From positions 51,840 through 115,839 of the forward strand of contig CAMMSL010000006.1 in NCBI GenBank assembly GCA_946499505.1: DNA of 64,000 nt, written 5' to 3'. The notes below the pieces were generated by a model that did no database searches, was not told the origin of the DNA, and worked only from the letters and a program-made list of their open reading frames with translations. Position 1 is the stretch's first letter; every line of letters starts with the position of its first letter. Below, piece by piece: positions 1-7,673 of the stretch. This DNA is from an uncultured Lachnoclostridium sp. GTDB taxonomy: Bacteria > Bacillota > Clostridia > Lachnospirales > Lachnospiraceae. The translations under genes were made by a program, and so were the position numbers.

Positions 1-43
1 GTAAGGTGGTGCCTGTGTCCCGGCAGTTTTCTTTCCGGCTCTA

Positions 44-71
44 TTGACAATATCGCTTATCGTACTATAAT
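44..71 (+). promoter_or_regulatory. Sigma-A promoter of the marR-MATE operon
   Basis: A TTGACA -35 box (44-49) and a TATAAT -10 box (66-71) are separated by 16 bp. Both hexamers match the housekeeping consensus perfectly. Transcription would start near 78, directly at the edge of the tandem operator at 87-131. Confidence 0.85.
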
Positions 72-86
72 GTTTTATTGGAAAAG

Positions 87-131
87 GTTTACAAAGAAAC
101 TGTTTATATAGAAACGGTTATCAAAAAAACT
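87..131. promoter_or_regulatory. Three tandem 15-bp repeats, probable MarR operator
   Basis: Three near-identical units start at 87, 102 and 117, each with a GTT(T/A) left half and an (A)AAAC right half. The middle unit, GTTTATATAGAAAC, is palindromic at 12 of 14 positions. The array sits just after the -10 box and before the ribosome site of the MarR gene, the usual place for an autorepressor site. Assignment to the adjacent MarR protein is inference from position and symmetry. Confidence 0.7.
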
Positions 132-146
132 AAAAGGAGCACGGAA

Positions 147-596
147 ATGAAAAGGACGACAGAATTATTCACAGGGTTTCGGAGTCTGTTCCGGCTGTAT
201 GATAAGCTGTTAAAGAAAGTATGTATGGAACACGACCTTACGGTGATCGAGGCTGATATTATCAGCTTTCTTCAGAATAATCCGGGTAAAGATACGGCGG
301 CGGATATTGTGGAACTGCGCATGCTGTCCAAAGGAGCGGTGTCCAAAGGGGTGGATTCCCTGATCCGGAAATCACTACTGGAGCGGATCCCCGATACAGA
401 AGACAGGAGGAAGATCCATCTGAAGCTCATGCCCAAGGCAGGACCTGTAACGGCTGCAGTCAGTGAGGTGAGAGATGAATTTCTGGCAGCAGTTCTGGAA
501 GGCTTTACAAGGGAAGAGCTGGAGATGCAGGACCGGTTTATGCGCAGGTTGTTTGATAATACAAAAAAGGCAATGGAAGGAAGGAAATGGTCATGA
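147..596 (+). CDS. MarR family transcriptional regulator
   Basis: A 149-residue winged-helix repressor of the MarR type, probably controlling itself and the MATE pump that follows. The helix-turn-helix lies at about residues 45-76 (LSKGAVSKGVDSLIRK is the likely recognition region), followed by the wing with the family signature DTEDRRKIHL. The start at 147 is preceded by AAAGGAG with 7-nt spacing. An upstream in-frame ATG at 78 would translate through the operator repeats and lacks a ribosome site, so it was not used. The gene overlaps the MATE gene. The ligand is not visible from sequence. Confidence 0.9.
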   Translation: MKRTTELFTGFRSLFRLYDKLLKKVCMEHDLTVIEADIISFLQNNPGKDTAADIVELRMLSKGAVSKGVDSLIRKSLLERIPDTEDRRKIHLKLMPKAGPVTAAVSEVRDEFLAAVLEGFTREELEMQDRFMRRLFDNTKKAMEGRKWS

Positions 597-2035
597 AACA
601 GAGTGAACAGGATCAGAGAAACGTACAGTCAGCGCAAAACGGCGGTACCGGAGAAAGCAGCAAAGAATTCCTCCGGACGGAGCCGCTGGGCAGACTGCTC
701 CTTAAGCTGGCGCTGCCGACTGTGGCTGCCCAGCTGATCAATATGCTTTACAACATTGTAGACAGGATCTATATCGGACATATTCCGGAGATCGGCGCAA
801 CAGCCCTGACAGGTGTGGGTGTCTGCATGCCGCTGATCATGATCGTCTCGGCTTTTGCGGCGCTGGTGGGCTATGGCGGAGCTCCCCGTGCCTCTATATT
901 CATGGGAAAGAAAGAGAAAGAATCGGCAGAGAAGACGCTGGGAAACTGTTTTGTACTCCAGATTATCATATCTGTCATACTCACGGCTGTCCTGCTGATC
1001 TGGAACCGGGATTTCCTTATGGCATTCGGTGCAAGCGAGAATACCATTGAATATGGCGTCAGCTATATGAACATTTATGCACTTGGAACAATCTTTGTAG
1101 AGCTTACGCTCGGTATGAATGCATTCATCACGGCACAGGGATTTGCGAAGACAGGAATGCTTTCCGTGCTGATCGGTGCAGTTGCCAATATCATTCTGGA
1201 TCCTATATTCATTTTCGGATTTAACATGGATGTGCGGGGAGCCGCGCTTGCCACGATTATCTCTCAGGCGCTTTCCTGTATCTGGGTTGTCAGCTTCCTG
1301 TGCGGGAAGAAGACTTTCCTGAAGATAAAGAGAGGAAATCTGGGGCTTACGCCGAAGATCATTCTTCCCTGTCTGGCGCTGGGAGCTGCAACCTTTATCA
1401 TGCAGGCAAGCGAGAGTGTGATCTCGGTGTGCTTTAACAGTTCTCTCCAGAATTACGGAGGAGATATTGCCGTAGGGGCTATGACGATCCTGACAAGCGT
1501 AATGCAGTTCGCCATGCTTCCCCTTCAGGGGCTGGGGCAGGGAGCTCAGCCGATCATCAGTTACTGTTACGGAGCCGGGGATTCCGGAAGAGTGCGTGCG
1601 GCTTTTAAGCTGCTGCTTAAAGCAAGCCTGTGCTATTCGGTTCTCCTGTGGCTACTGGTCATGGTATTTCCGGGAGGATTCGCGGCCATGTTTACTTCGG
1701 ACGGACAGCTGATGGAATATACGAAGACAGCGCTTCGGATCTATATGGGTTCCATGTTCCTGTTTGGTATACAGATGGCATGCCAGATGACATTTAACGC
1801 TCTGGGAAAAGCGGCGGAATCTATCATAGTCGCTGTGATGAGAAAGTTTATTCTTCTGATCCCGCTGATCTATATCATGCCCCGGATTATCCGCTCAAAC
1901 CAGACGATGGCTGTATATATGGCAGAACCCATCGCGGATCTTCTGGCAGTGACATTTACAGCAATTCTCTTTACAGTACAGTTTAAGAAAACGCTGAAAA
2001 ATATAAATAAGCAGGCAAAAGGAGATTTCACATGA
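587..2035 (+). CDS. MATE family efflux transporter
   Basis: A polytopic membrane protein of about 480 residues with twelve predicted transmembrane helices in two related halves, typical of MATE cation-coupled multidrug exporters (NorM/DinF group). The N-terminal half carries the family-like stretch LPTVAAQLINMLYNIVDRIYIG, spaced as in other clostridial MATEs. Two starts are possible, ATG 587 and ATG 593; the latter gives an ATGA overlap with the marR stop, and both have a purine-rich site 6 nt upstream. Translational coupling to marR and the shared operator suggest that a toxic compound induces the pump. The substrate is unknown. Confidence 0.9.
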   Translation: MVMKQSEQDQRNVQSAQNGGTGESSKEFLRTEPLGRLLLKLALPTVAAQLINMLYNIVDRIYIGHIPEIGATALTGVGVCMPLIMIVSAFAALVGYGGAPRASIFMGKKEKESAEKTLGNCFVLQIIISVILTAVLLIWNRDFLMAFGASENTIEYGVSYMNIYALGTIFVELTLGMNAFITAQGFAKTGMLSVLIGAVANIILDPIFIFGFNMDVRGAALATIISQALSCIWVVSFLCGKKTFLKIKRGNLGLTPKIILPCLALGAATFIMQASESVISVCFNSSLQNYGGDIAVGAMTILTSVMQFAMLPLQGLGQGAQPIISYCYGAGDSGRVRAAFKLLLKASLCYSVLLWLLVMVFPGGFAAMFTSDGQLMEYTKTALRIYMGSMFLFGIQMACQMTFNALGKAAESIIVAVMRKFILLIPLIYIMPRIIRSNQTMAVYMAEPIADLLAVTFTAILFTVQFKKTLKNINKQAKGDFT

Positions 2036-2811
2036 GCAGAACAGGGATCCGTGAAGAAAGTAAGAGAGAAGACATATTAAGATATGTACTGCAGAAGTAT
2101 GGTACAAAACCGGAATATCCGTGGCGGACTACTCCCGATAATCTGGTGCTGCGCCACGGAGACAACCGGAAGTGGTATGGACTGATCATGACTGTAAAGC
2201 GGGAAAATCTGGGACTGCCCGGAAACGGGTACATAGACATTCTGGATATCAAGTGCGATCCGGAGATGGCGGGATTTCTGACTGTGGAAAAGGGAATCCT
2301 GCCCGGTTATCATATGCACAAGGGGAACTGGATTACAATCCTGCTGGACGGCTCCGTGGAGATGGAACAGATCTGTTCTCTTCTGGATCAGAGCTTCCTG
2401 CTCACAGCCGGCAAAAAGACATTGGCAAAGCTGCGGCTGGCCAAGAAGAAGGAGTGGCTCATTCCTGCAAATCCGAAATACTTCGATCTGGAAGAGGCCT
2501 TTGCAAAGAGTGATACGATCAGCTGGAAGCAGAGCAGTAATATCAGTGCGGGGGATATCATTTACATTTATATGGCGGCGCCTGTTTCCGCGATCCTGTA
2601 TAAATGCGAGGCGGTAGAAGTGGATACCCCATATGATTATGAAGATGAAAATGTCCATATGAGCCGTGTCATGAAGATCCGTCTGCTTCATCGGTTTAAC
2701 AGAGATCAAATGACCCGGGACAGGATGAAAGAGTACGGAGTGTATGCCGTACGGGGACCAAGGAGTGTTCCTCCGGCTCTGCAGGAGGAACTGGAAGTTA
2801 TGAGCAGTTAA
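2032..2811 (+). CDS. YjbR (MmcQ) domain fused to an EVE/PUA-like domain
   Basis: A 259-residue protein with two recognisable parts. Residues about 10-125 resemble the MmcQ/YjbR CyaY-like fold; the run KCDPEMAGFL followed by ILPGYHMHKGNWITI is typical. Residues about 140-255 resemble an EVE/PUA-like domain (start EWLIPANPKYFDLEEAF, then GDIIYIYMAAP), a fold that binds modified bases in DNA or RNA. The gene overlaps the MATE gene by ATGA, so it is translationally coupled. Its cellular role is not known; nucleic-acid binding is inferred from the domains. Confidence 0.75.
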   Translation: MSRTGIREESKREDILRYVLQKYGTKPEYPWRTTPDNLVLRHGDNRKWYGLIMTVKRENLGLPGNGYIDILDIKCDPEMAGFLTVEKGILPGYHMHKGNWITILLDGSVEMEQICSLLDQSFLLTAGKKTLAKLRLAKKKEWLIPANPKYFDLEEAFAKSDTISWKQSSNISAGDIIYIYMAAPVSAILYKCEAVEVDTPYDYEDENVHMSRVMKIRLLHRFNRDQMTRDRMKEYGVYAVRGPRSVPPALQEELEVMSS

Positions 2812-2826
2812 CTGCGGAGGATATCT

Positions 2827-3501
2827 ATGACTCAGTTTGCAATTGAACAGAAACACATATCTGTCTATCCATGTGACGAACCGGACAGGCCGGTGATTTA
2901 TCTAAATACCTTTGAGGGAGAAGGCGGGCAGGTGCTGCGTCTTCTAAGGGACAATGGCTGTCCGCCGTTTACGCTTGTATCTGTCAGTAATCTCGACTGG
3001 AACCATGATATGCCGCCGTGGGAGATCCCGCCGGTCTTCAAAAATGCCGAACCATGCACAGGAGGGGCAGATGATTATCTGAAAATTTTTATCGAAAGGA
3101 TTGTGCCGGAAGCTGAAAAGGAGATCAGGGGAACTGTATTGTGGCGCGGCATTGCAGGTTACTCACTTGCAGGACTCTTTGCACTGTATTCTCTGTATCA
3201 GACTGACGTTTTTTCAAGAGCTGCCAGTATGTCCGGTTCCTTGTGGTATCCCGGAATTACAGAATATATTTCATCGCATACGATGAAAAGGATACCGGAT
3301 TGCTTATACTTTTCACTGGGAAGCAAAGAAGCCAAAACACGCAATCCCTATATGAAAACCGTGCAGGAGAATACAGAGAAAATTGAAGAGTATTACAGAG
3401 AAAGAGGAATCAGCACAGTCTTTCAGCTGAATCCCGGAAATCACTATAAAGATGCTGAAAAGCGGACTGCGGCAGGGATTCACTGGCTGCTGGACAGATA
3501 G
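2827..3501 (+). CDS. Alpha/beta-hydrolase, putative esterase (IroE/Fes-like)
   Basis: A 224-residue alpha/beta-hydrolase. The nucleophile elbow is GYSLAG (near residue 114), followed by the SMSGSLWYP region typical of the D-esterase/BesA-IroE family that hydrolyses acyl or siderophore esters. A late His in NPGNHYKDAE could complete the triad. There is no signal peptide, so the enzyme should be cytoplasmic. GGAGG lies 6 nt before the ATG, and the gene follows the YjbR-EVE gene by 15 nt in the same operon. The substrate is unknown. Confidence 0.75.
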   Translation: MTQFAIEQKHISVYPCDEPDRPVIYLNTFEGEGGQVLRLLRDNGCPPFTLVSVSNLDWNHDMPPWEIPPVFKNAEPCTGGADDYLKIFIERIVPEAEKEIRGTVLWRGIAGYSLAGLFALYSLYQTDVFSRAASMSGSLWYPGITEYISSHTMKRIPDCLYFSLGSKEAKTRNPYMKTVQENTEKIEEYYRERGISTVFQLNPGNHYKDAEKRTAAGIHWLLDR

Positions 3502-3613
3502 AAGAACAGAGGAAAAACATCGTCAAAAAGTAAGCCGGAAATCATTGACAAGTCTGCGGATTCGTCCTATCATCTTACCCATACGACAGGATGAATTATA
3601 TGGGAGGAAACGA

Positions 3614-4237
3614 ATGAAACCTGAATCAGGAAATATGAAAGAAGAAATAAAATCTCAGAATATAAAAGAAGGAAATACAGACAATTCGCAGAGCAGGATA
3701 CTGACGATACCAAATCTGCTCTCGCTTTTCCGGTTGTGTTTAATCCCGGTATTTATGTGGCTGTACTGTGTGGAAAAGAATTATCTGTGGACGGGGATCG
3801 TGCTGATCATATCCGGACTTACAGATACTGTGGACGGGATCATTGCAAGAAAATTCAATATGATAAGTGATCTTGGTAAAGTCCTTGATCCGATCGCGGA
3901 CAAAGTGACACAGGCGGCCATGCTGTTCTGCCTGCTCACACGTTTCCCTCTGATGATCGCACCGCTTGCCCTTATGGTAGTGAAAGAGTTCTTCATGGGA
4001 GTAACCGGTCTTATGGTGATCCAGAAGACGGGAAAGGTATTCGGTGCAGACTGGCATGGAAAGGTCAATACATGGCTTCTCTATGCTATGATGATCCTTC
4101 ATGTGTTCTGGTATAATATTCCGGATATTGTATCAAAAGTGCTGATCGGAATCTGTGTTGTCATGATGCTGATCTCACTGGTGCTCTATGGACGCCACAA
4201 CCTGAAAGCTTTAAGAGAGACGGGAACAGAAAAATGA
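3614..4237 (+). CDS. pgsA: CDP-alcohol phosphatidyltransferase, PgsA-like
   Basis: A 207-residue membrane enzyme of the CDP-alcohol phosphatidyltransferase family, most like phosphatidylglycerophosphate synthase. The signature DG-x2-AR-x8-G-x3-D-x3-D is complete, running from DGIIARKF through GKVLDPIADK. Five or six hydrophobic helices follow the polar N-terminus. The start at 3614 has GGAGG upstream; the frame stays open to 3452, but that part overlaps the esterase gene. An organism normally has a main pgsA, so this could be a paralogue with another head-group acceptor. It overlaps the LysR gene by ATGA. Confidence 0.8.
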   Translation: MKPESGNMKEEIKSQNIKEGNTDNSQSRILTIPNLLSLFRLCLIPVFMWLYCVEKNYLWTGIVLIISGLTDTVDGIIARKFNMISDLGKVLDPIADKVTQAAMLFCLLTRFPLMIAPLALMVVKEFFMGVTGLMVIQKTGKVFGADWHGKVNTWLLYAMMILHVFWYNIPDIVSKVLIGICVVMMLISLVLYGRHNLKALRETGTEK

Positions 4238-5160
4238 CACTGACCCAGTTGAACTATATTATTACAATAGCTGAGACAAAATCGATAAATAAGGCTGCGG
4301 AACAGTTATATGTCTCCCAGCCTTCCCTGACCAGTGCCGTGCAGGAGCTGGAGAAAGAGCTGGGGATCACGCTGTTTAACCGCAGCGGCAGGGGAGTGAC
4401 GCTGACCAATGACGGAGCAGAGTTCCTTTTGTACGCAAGACAGCTCTACGGGCAGTACGAGACGATCCTGGAGAAATACGGGGAGAACGGATCCCTGAAG
4501 AAGAAATTCGGCGTGTCCACCCAGCATTATTCCTTTGCCGTGAAAGCATTCGTGGATATGGCGAAACAATTCGATATGTCAAAATATGAGTTCGCTATCC
4601 GGGAGACAAAGACTGCGGAAGTGATCAGTGACGTCAGCACTATGAAAAGTGAGATCGGAGTCCTGTATCTCAGTGATTTTAACCGGAAGAGCATGGAGAA
4701 GCTGCTACGCTCGGCCGGGCTGGAGTTTCATCATCTGATCGACTGTCAGGCATATGTGTACTTATGGAAAAATCATCCGCTGGCGAAAGAAGAGTCTATC
4801 AGCTTCAGCCAGCTTTCCGACTATCCATGTCTTGCGTTCGAGCAGGGGGACAACAGTTCTTTTTATCTTGCGGAAGAGATTCTCTCTACCAACGAATATC
4901 CAAGGATCATCCGTGCAAATGACAGGGCGACCATGCTGAATCTGATGGTCGGGCTGAACGGATATACGCTCTGTTCCGGGATCATCTGCGAGGAACTCAA
5001 CGGCAATGAATTTGCAGCTGTTCCGTTCCGGGATGATGAGGAGAATCACAACAGCGTCATGGAGATCGGCTATGTTGTGAGGAAAAATACGATGCCGGGG
5101 AAAATGGGAAAGCTGTATATCGAGGCGCTGAAGAAGTATCTGGGGATTATAAATAGCTGA
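4234..5160 (+). CDS. LysR family transcriptional regulator
   Basis: A 308-residue LysR-type regulator. The N-terminal winged helix-turn-helix is at residues 2-62 (KSINKAAEQLYVSQPSLTSAVQELEKELG), followed by the linker helix and a two-lobed effector domain (about 90-300). It overlaps the pgsA-like gene by ATGA and is therefore the last gene of the operon that starts at 147. Its stop region overlaps the 3' end of the convergent hipA gene by 14 bp. The effector and targets are not evident. Confidence 0.9.
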   Translation: MTLTQLNYIITIAETKSINKAAEQLYVSQPSLTSAVQELEKELGITLFNRSGRGVTLTNDGAEFLLYARQLYGQYETILEKYGENGSLKKKFGVSTQHYSFAVKAFVDMAKQFDMSKYEFAIRETKTAEVISDVSTMKSEIGVLYLSDFNRKSMEKLLRSAGLEFHHLIDCQAYVYLWKNHPLAKEESISFSQLSDYPCLAFEQGDNSSFYLAEEILSTNEYPRIIRANDRATMLNLMVGLNGYTLCSGIICEELNGNEFAAVPFRDDEENHNSVMEIGYVVRKNTMPGKMGKLYIEALKKYLGIINS

Positions 5161-6283
5161 TGCCTCCTCTGGACAGGATTTTTCCTTTTAGGTCATGCGC
5201 ATGGACAAATCCTTGAAGTTCAAGATCAATCACTGCTTTATTGAGGGCCTCATGAAAATGAGATACCATTGTATCAAATCGTTTCATCGCCAGATTAGTA
5301 CCTAATCCGATATGTTTTGCTTCTGCTTCAAATGACTGTCTTGTTATTTTATTGAGTTTATATATACCGCCAATGCTCAGAGCCATATTTTCTGTACTGC
5401 TTTCATAGATTACAGTACTGATGATATCATAGGCAGGGGCGAGCCGGATTGATTTTAAATCCGGGCTGTACAATAGAGACAGATTTTTAATATGGTTATC
5501 GGTATTCCCAACAAGATAATTGTAAATACAGATATCCCATAGCTTTAGCTGATCTGTCATTGGATCCGCCGAATAGGCCCGGAGTAATGCAAACATTCTA
5601 TCCAGATAGTTTTCATGCTCCTTCTCATACTTGTTTGCTGAAGCAATACCTAGCGCCTGAGCAAAATCTTCCTGATGAAGCCGGTAAGGAACCGGAACCC
5701 CATTTATTATTCTGGCGTCAGGATGTATTTTGCGGTCATATCTTCTTGTTGCGAACAGGACATCGCCGTCCGAAAAATTACCAATATTTACTATGAAACT
5801 TTCTGGTATATCTATTCCTAAATTACGGGCGGTGAGAAGACACAGCTGCTCATTAGCTACAATTTCTTGTAAACGGACATGGCTTTGCTTTACAATATGG
5901 GTGCTTGGCGCATCGCCTACGGGGAGATACCACTGATTGTTCTTTTTATCGTAATACAGACCCACTTTTCCTGAAGCTCCGGTAAGGGATAAATGTGATT
6001 TTGTGATTAATTGTGCGGATTCTGTAGCCCCTTCTCTGGCAAGATTTTTTGCTTCAGTGTCTGTAAGCCTGCGATATTCAGGCGGAAGATACGGACTGTT
6101 TTGTGCGACTATCCTTACAGCTCCGAGACATTCATGTCCTAAACCTGCAAGAATAGACAAATAATCGTTCTCGTCCACATGCATCCAGCTTGCTACACAG
6201 CGGCGGGTAAAACCTTCCGGAAGGAGACCGTCAAAAAATGTTTTTGTCTGTTTTGGAGAAAAGGATACTCTGGTTAGCGGCAA
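5147..6283 (-). CDS. hipA: HipA-like serine/threonine kinase toxin, short N-terminus
   Basis: A 378-residue HipA-family kinase. Family motifs are present in order: FFDGLLPEG, the P-loop-like LTGASGKVGL, STHIVK, NEQLCLLTARNLG, RRYDR, LHQEDFAQALG, the catalytic loop NTDNHIKN and the metal-binding YDIIS. Full-length HipA proteins carry about 55-60 more N-terminal residues forming the first beta-rich subdomain; here the frame is closed by a stop 6 codons before the TTG start, so that part is absent. GAGG lies 5 nt before TTG. The gene is 1 nt downstream of a hipB-like reading frame. Kinase residues look intact, but toxicity is uncertain. Confidence 0.8.
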   Translation of the reverse strand: MPLTRVSFSPKQTKTFFDGLLPEGFTRRCVASWMHVDENDYLSILAGLGHECLGAVRIVAQNSPYLPPEYRRLTDTEAKNLAREGATESAQLITKSHLSLTGASGKVGLYYDKKNNQWYLPVGDAPSTHIVKQSHVRLQEIVANEQLCLLTARNLGIDIPESFIVNIGNFSDGDVLFATRRYDRKIHPDARIINGVPVPYRLHQEDFAQALGIASANKYEKEHENYLDRMFALLRAYSADPMTDQLKLWDICIYNYLVGNTDNHIKNLSLLYSPDLKSIRLAPAYDIISTVIYESSTENMALSIGGIYKLNKITRQSFEAEAKHIGLGTNLAMKRFDTMVSHFHEALNKAVIDLELQGFVHAHDLKGKILSRGGISYL

Positions 6284-6284
6284 A

Positions 6285-6511
6285 CTATCCTCGCTTTTCT
6301 ATCAGTATGTCTAATCCGAGTATATTAATGATTTTTAGCGTTTTTTCTAATTCGACCGTAGGTTTTCCACGTTCCAGGTCAGATATAAAGCTGACACTGA
6401 ATCCCGTGAATTCGGATAAATATGTCTGAGTATAGTTGAGCTCTTTTCTGCGGTCGCGTATTGCTTTACCAAGCTTTTTTGCAATAAAACATTATTAGTT
6501 CTCTTTTCCAT
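6285..6511 (-). pseudogene. hipB: HipB-like XRE antitoxin, apparent frameshift
   Basis: The minus strand encodes a XRE helix-turn-helix typical of HipB: AKKLGKAIRDRRKELNYTQ, then SVSFISDLERGKPTVELEK, ending in DILIEKRG just before hipA. No ATG opens this frame. A natural N-terminus, MEKRTNNVLLQK, lies in another frame from ATG 6511, and the two join if one base is added at the six-A run (6475-6480 on the plus strand). Either the gene is frameshifted, or it starts at a rare ATT codon, or the base count in the run is wrong. It would neutralise HipA and repress the operon. Confidence 0.65.
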
Positions 6512-6516
6512 GTTAC

Positions 6517-6536
6517 TGTAAATCGACATTTTTACA
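6517..6536. promoter_or_regulatory. HipB-style palindromic operator
   Basis: TGTAAA (6517-6522) and TTTACA (6531-6536) form a perfect inverted repeat with an 8-bp spacer, immediately upstream of the hipB ATG. HipB operators in Escherichia coli have the same layout of short half-sites separated by 8 bp, though with different bases. Binding by this HipB is inference. Confidence 0.5.
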
Positions 6537-6551
6537 AATCATAAAGAATCG

Positions 6552-6620
6552 GATTTCATGCTTGCAGATATTGAAGCTGGGAAAGTAGGTACGGTTATAG
6601 TCAAGGACATGAGCCGGTTT
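6552..6620 (+). pseudogene. Serine recombinase fragment
   Basis: An open stretch reads DFMLADIEAGKVGTVIVKDM followed by SRF. This matches the conserved resolvase segment found in large serine recombinases of clostridial mobile elements (family form: ML-D-EAGKV-VIVKDMSRFGR). The flanking sequence does not continue the gene in any frame. It is a scrap of a former integrative element and points to past integration or excision between hipB and the methyltransferase remnant. Confidence 0.6.
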
Positions 6621-6631
6621 ATGGCTGTCTC

Positions 6632-6780
6632 ATGGACGAGGACGAGAACTATATCGTTGACACGGAAACAGCGGGACTGCTCACAGCGATCCTGTGATGC
6701 GGCTCGAGGATATGTGGTACGAGAATAATATGTATCACATATTCACAAATCCCACGCTGGGATATCATTTCTTTCCATAG
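6632..6780 (+). other. Degenerate coding-like sequence, unrecognised
   Basis: Two short open stretches in different frames, 6632-6697 (MDEDENYIVDTETAGLLTAI) and about 6699-6780 (RLEDMWYENNMYHIF, ending in FFP), look like the frameshifted end of one gene. I do not recognise the family. The last bases overlap the 3' end of the methyltransferase remnant on the other strand. Confidence 0.3.
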
Positions 6781-7562
6781 ATCAGCCCGATTCCATACAG
6801 CATCCAGGGTGCCTGAACAAATCCGGGGATGAATCCCTGCCTTTCCACAAAGGGAATGTAGTGGATCTCCCCGATCCTTTCTTTTTTCAATTCTTCTATG
6901 AATTCTTCCATATCTCCATACAGTTTTTTCTGAGAAAACAGATCCTGAAAGGCAAAAGCCCCGCCTTTTTTAACGACACGCAGTGCCTCCCGGACGACTT
7001 TGCGTTTATCGGGCTGGGTGCGTACTTCGTGGAAGACAAAATTGCTGACTGCAGCGTCAAAGGCTCCGTCCGGAAATTCGAGTGCGGCCGCGTCACCTTT
7101 ACAGAAGGTGAGTCTGTCTGCGACATGCTACAGACGGGCGTTCCGTTCGCATTGTTCTTTTGCATAACTCCACTCCGGACCCCAGTAGTCCATTCCCGTG
7201 ATTCTGGTTCGGGGAAAACCGCGGGCACAGCGGATCGTCAGAGCGCCTGCACCGCAGCCGATGTCAAGCAGCGTTCCATTTCCGTCCCAGTCCAGGTGGT
7301 CTACGAGATACTGATGGATTTTTCCCATAAGACCGCCTCTGCGGAAATCAAAGAGGATGCGGCAGCGCCACATATAGACAGTGAAAGCAGCAAAGAGCAC
7401 AAGCAGAATTCCTCCGATGATGCTCAGAATAGCATTTTTGAGCAGAATGAGAAAAAGCAGTTCGACGATCAGCAGGACTGCAGTCATAACTGTCAGCGTC
7501 TTCATCATTGCGGCGGGAACCCAGTTCCCGTAGTCTGGTATCTGGCCTTTCGTTTGTTTCAC
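6765..7562 (-). pseudogene. Membrane-anchored class I SAM methyltransferase with in-frame amber stop
   Basis: The minus strand encodes two N-terminal transmembrane helices (about residues 18-65) and then a class I methyltransferase domain with motif I LLDIGCGAGALT. At 7128-7130 a TAG interrupts the same frame. The downstream codons continue the fold without a frameshift: CKGDAAALEFPDGAFDAAVS, then FVFHEV and a C-terminus ending IYGKK at 6765. The break fits a single C-to-T change in a glutamine codon. The intact protein would be about 265 residues. Without suppression only the truncated 144-residue form is made. Substrate unknown. Confidence 0.75.
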
Positions 7563-7618
7563 AGATTTTACCTCCTCAAATAACAGCTGTTGTGTAGTAA
7601 AATGATAAATCCAAATAG

Positions 7619-7636
7619 AGTTAGAAAAGACTAACT
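7619..7636. promoter_or_regulatory. AGTTAG-N6-CTAACT operator, copy 1
   Basis: A perfect 6+6 inverted repeat with a 6-bp spacer lies about 40 bp before the radical SAM start codon. The identical arrangement occurs at 30619-30636 before the DUF2325 gene. A -10-like TATAAC follows at about 7645-7650, so the site may cover the -35 region. The regulator is unknown. Confidence 0.6.
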
Positions 7637-7673
7637 ACATAAAGTATAACAGCAGTATAAGGAAAACAGAACA

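Noticed and set aside
78-146. N-terminal extension of the MarR gene from ATG 78
   Set aside because: It is inside the operator repeats, starts at the transcription start and has no ribosome site, whereas ATG 147 has AAAGGAG.
2077-2856. 259-codon open frame on the minus strand opposite the YjbR-EVE gene
   Set aside because: It mirrors the coding strand, has no domain or ribosome site, and its composition is that of a complementary frame.
6284-6287. hipB and hipA as one frame split by a single stop codon
   Set aside because: Careful re-reading shows hipA is one base out of frame with hipB; the stop is followed by one extra base before TTG.
7128-7130. Amber codon read as pyrrolysine or programmed read-through
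   Set aside because: Pyrrolysine is limited to methylamine methyltransferases and needs its own tRNA and synthetase; this is a different methyltransferase class and the neighbourhood is decaying.
6861-7583. 240-codon open frame on the plus strand
   Set aside because: It is the complement of the methyltransferase remnant, whose SAM-binding motif and transmembrane helices are clear on the minus strand.
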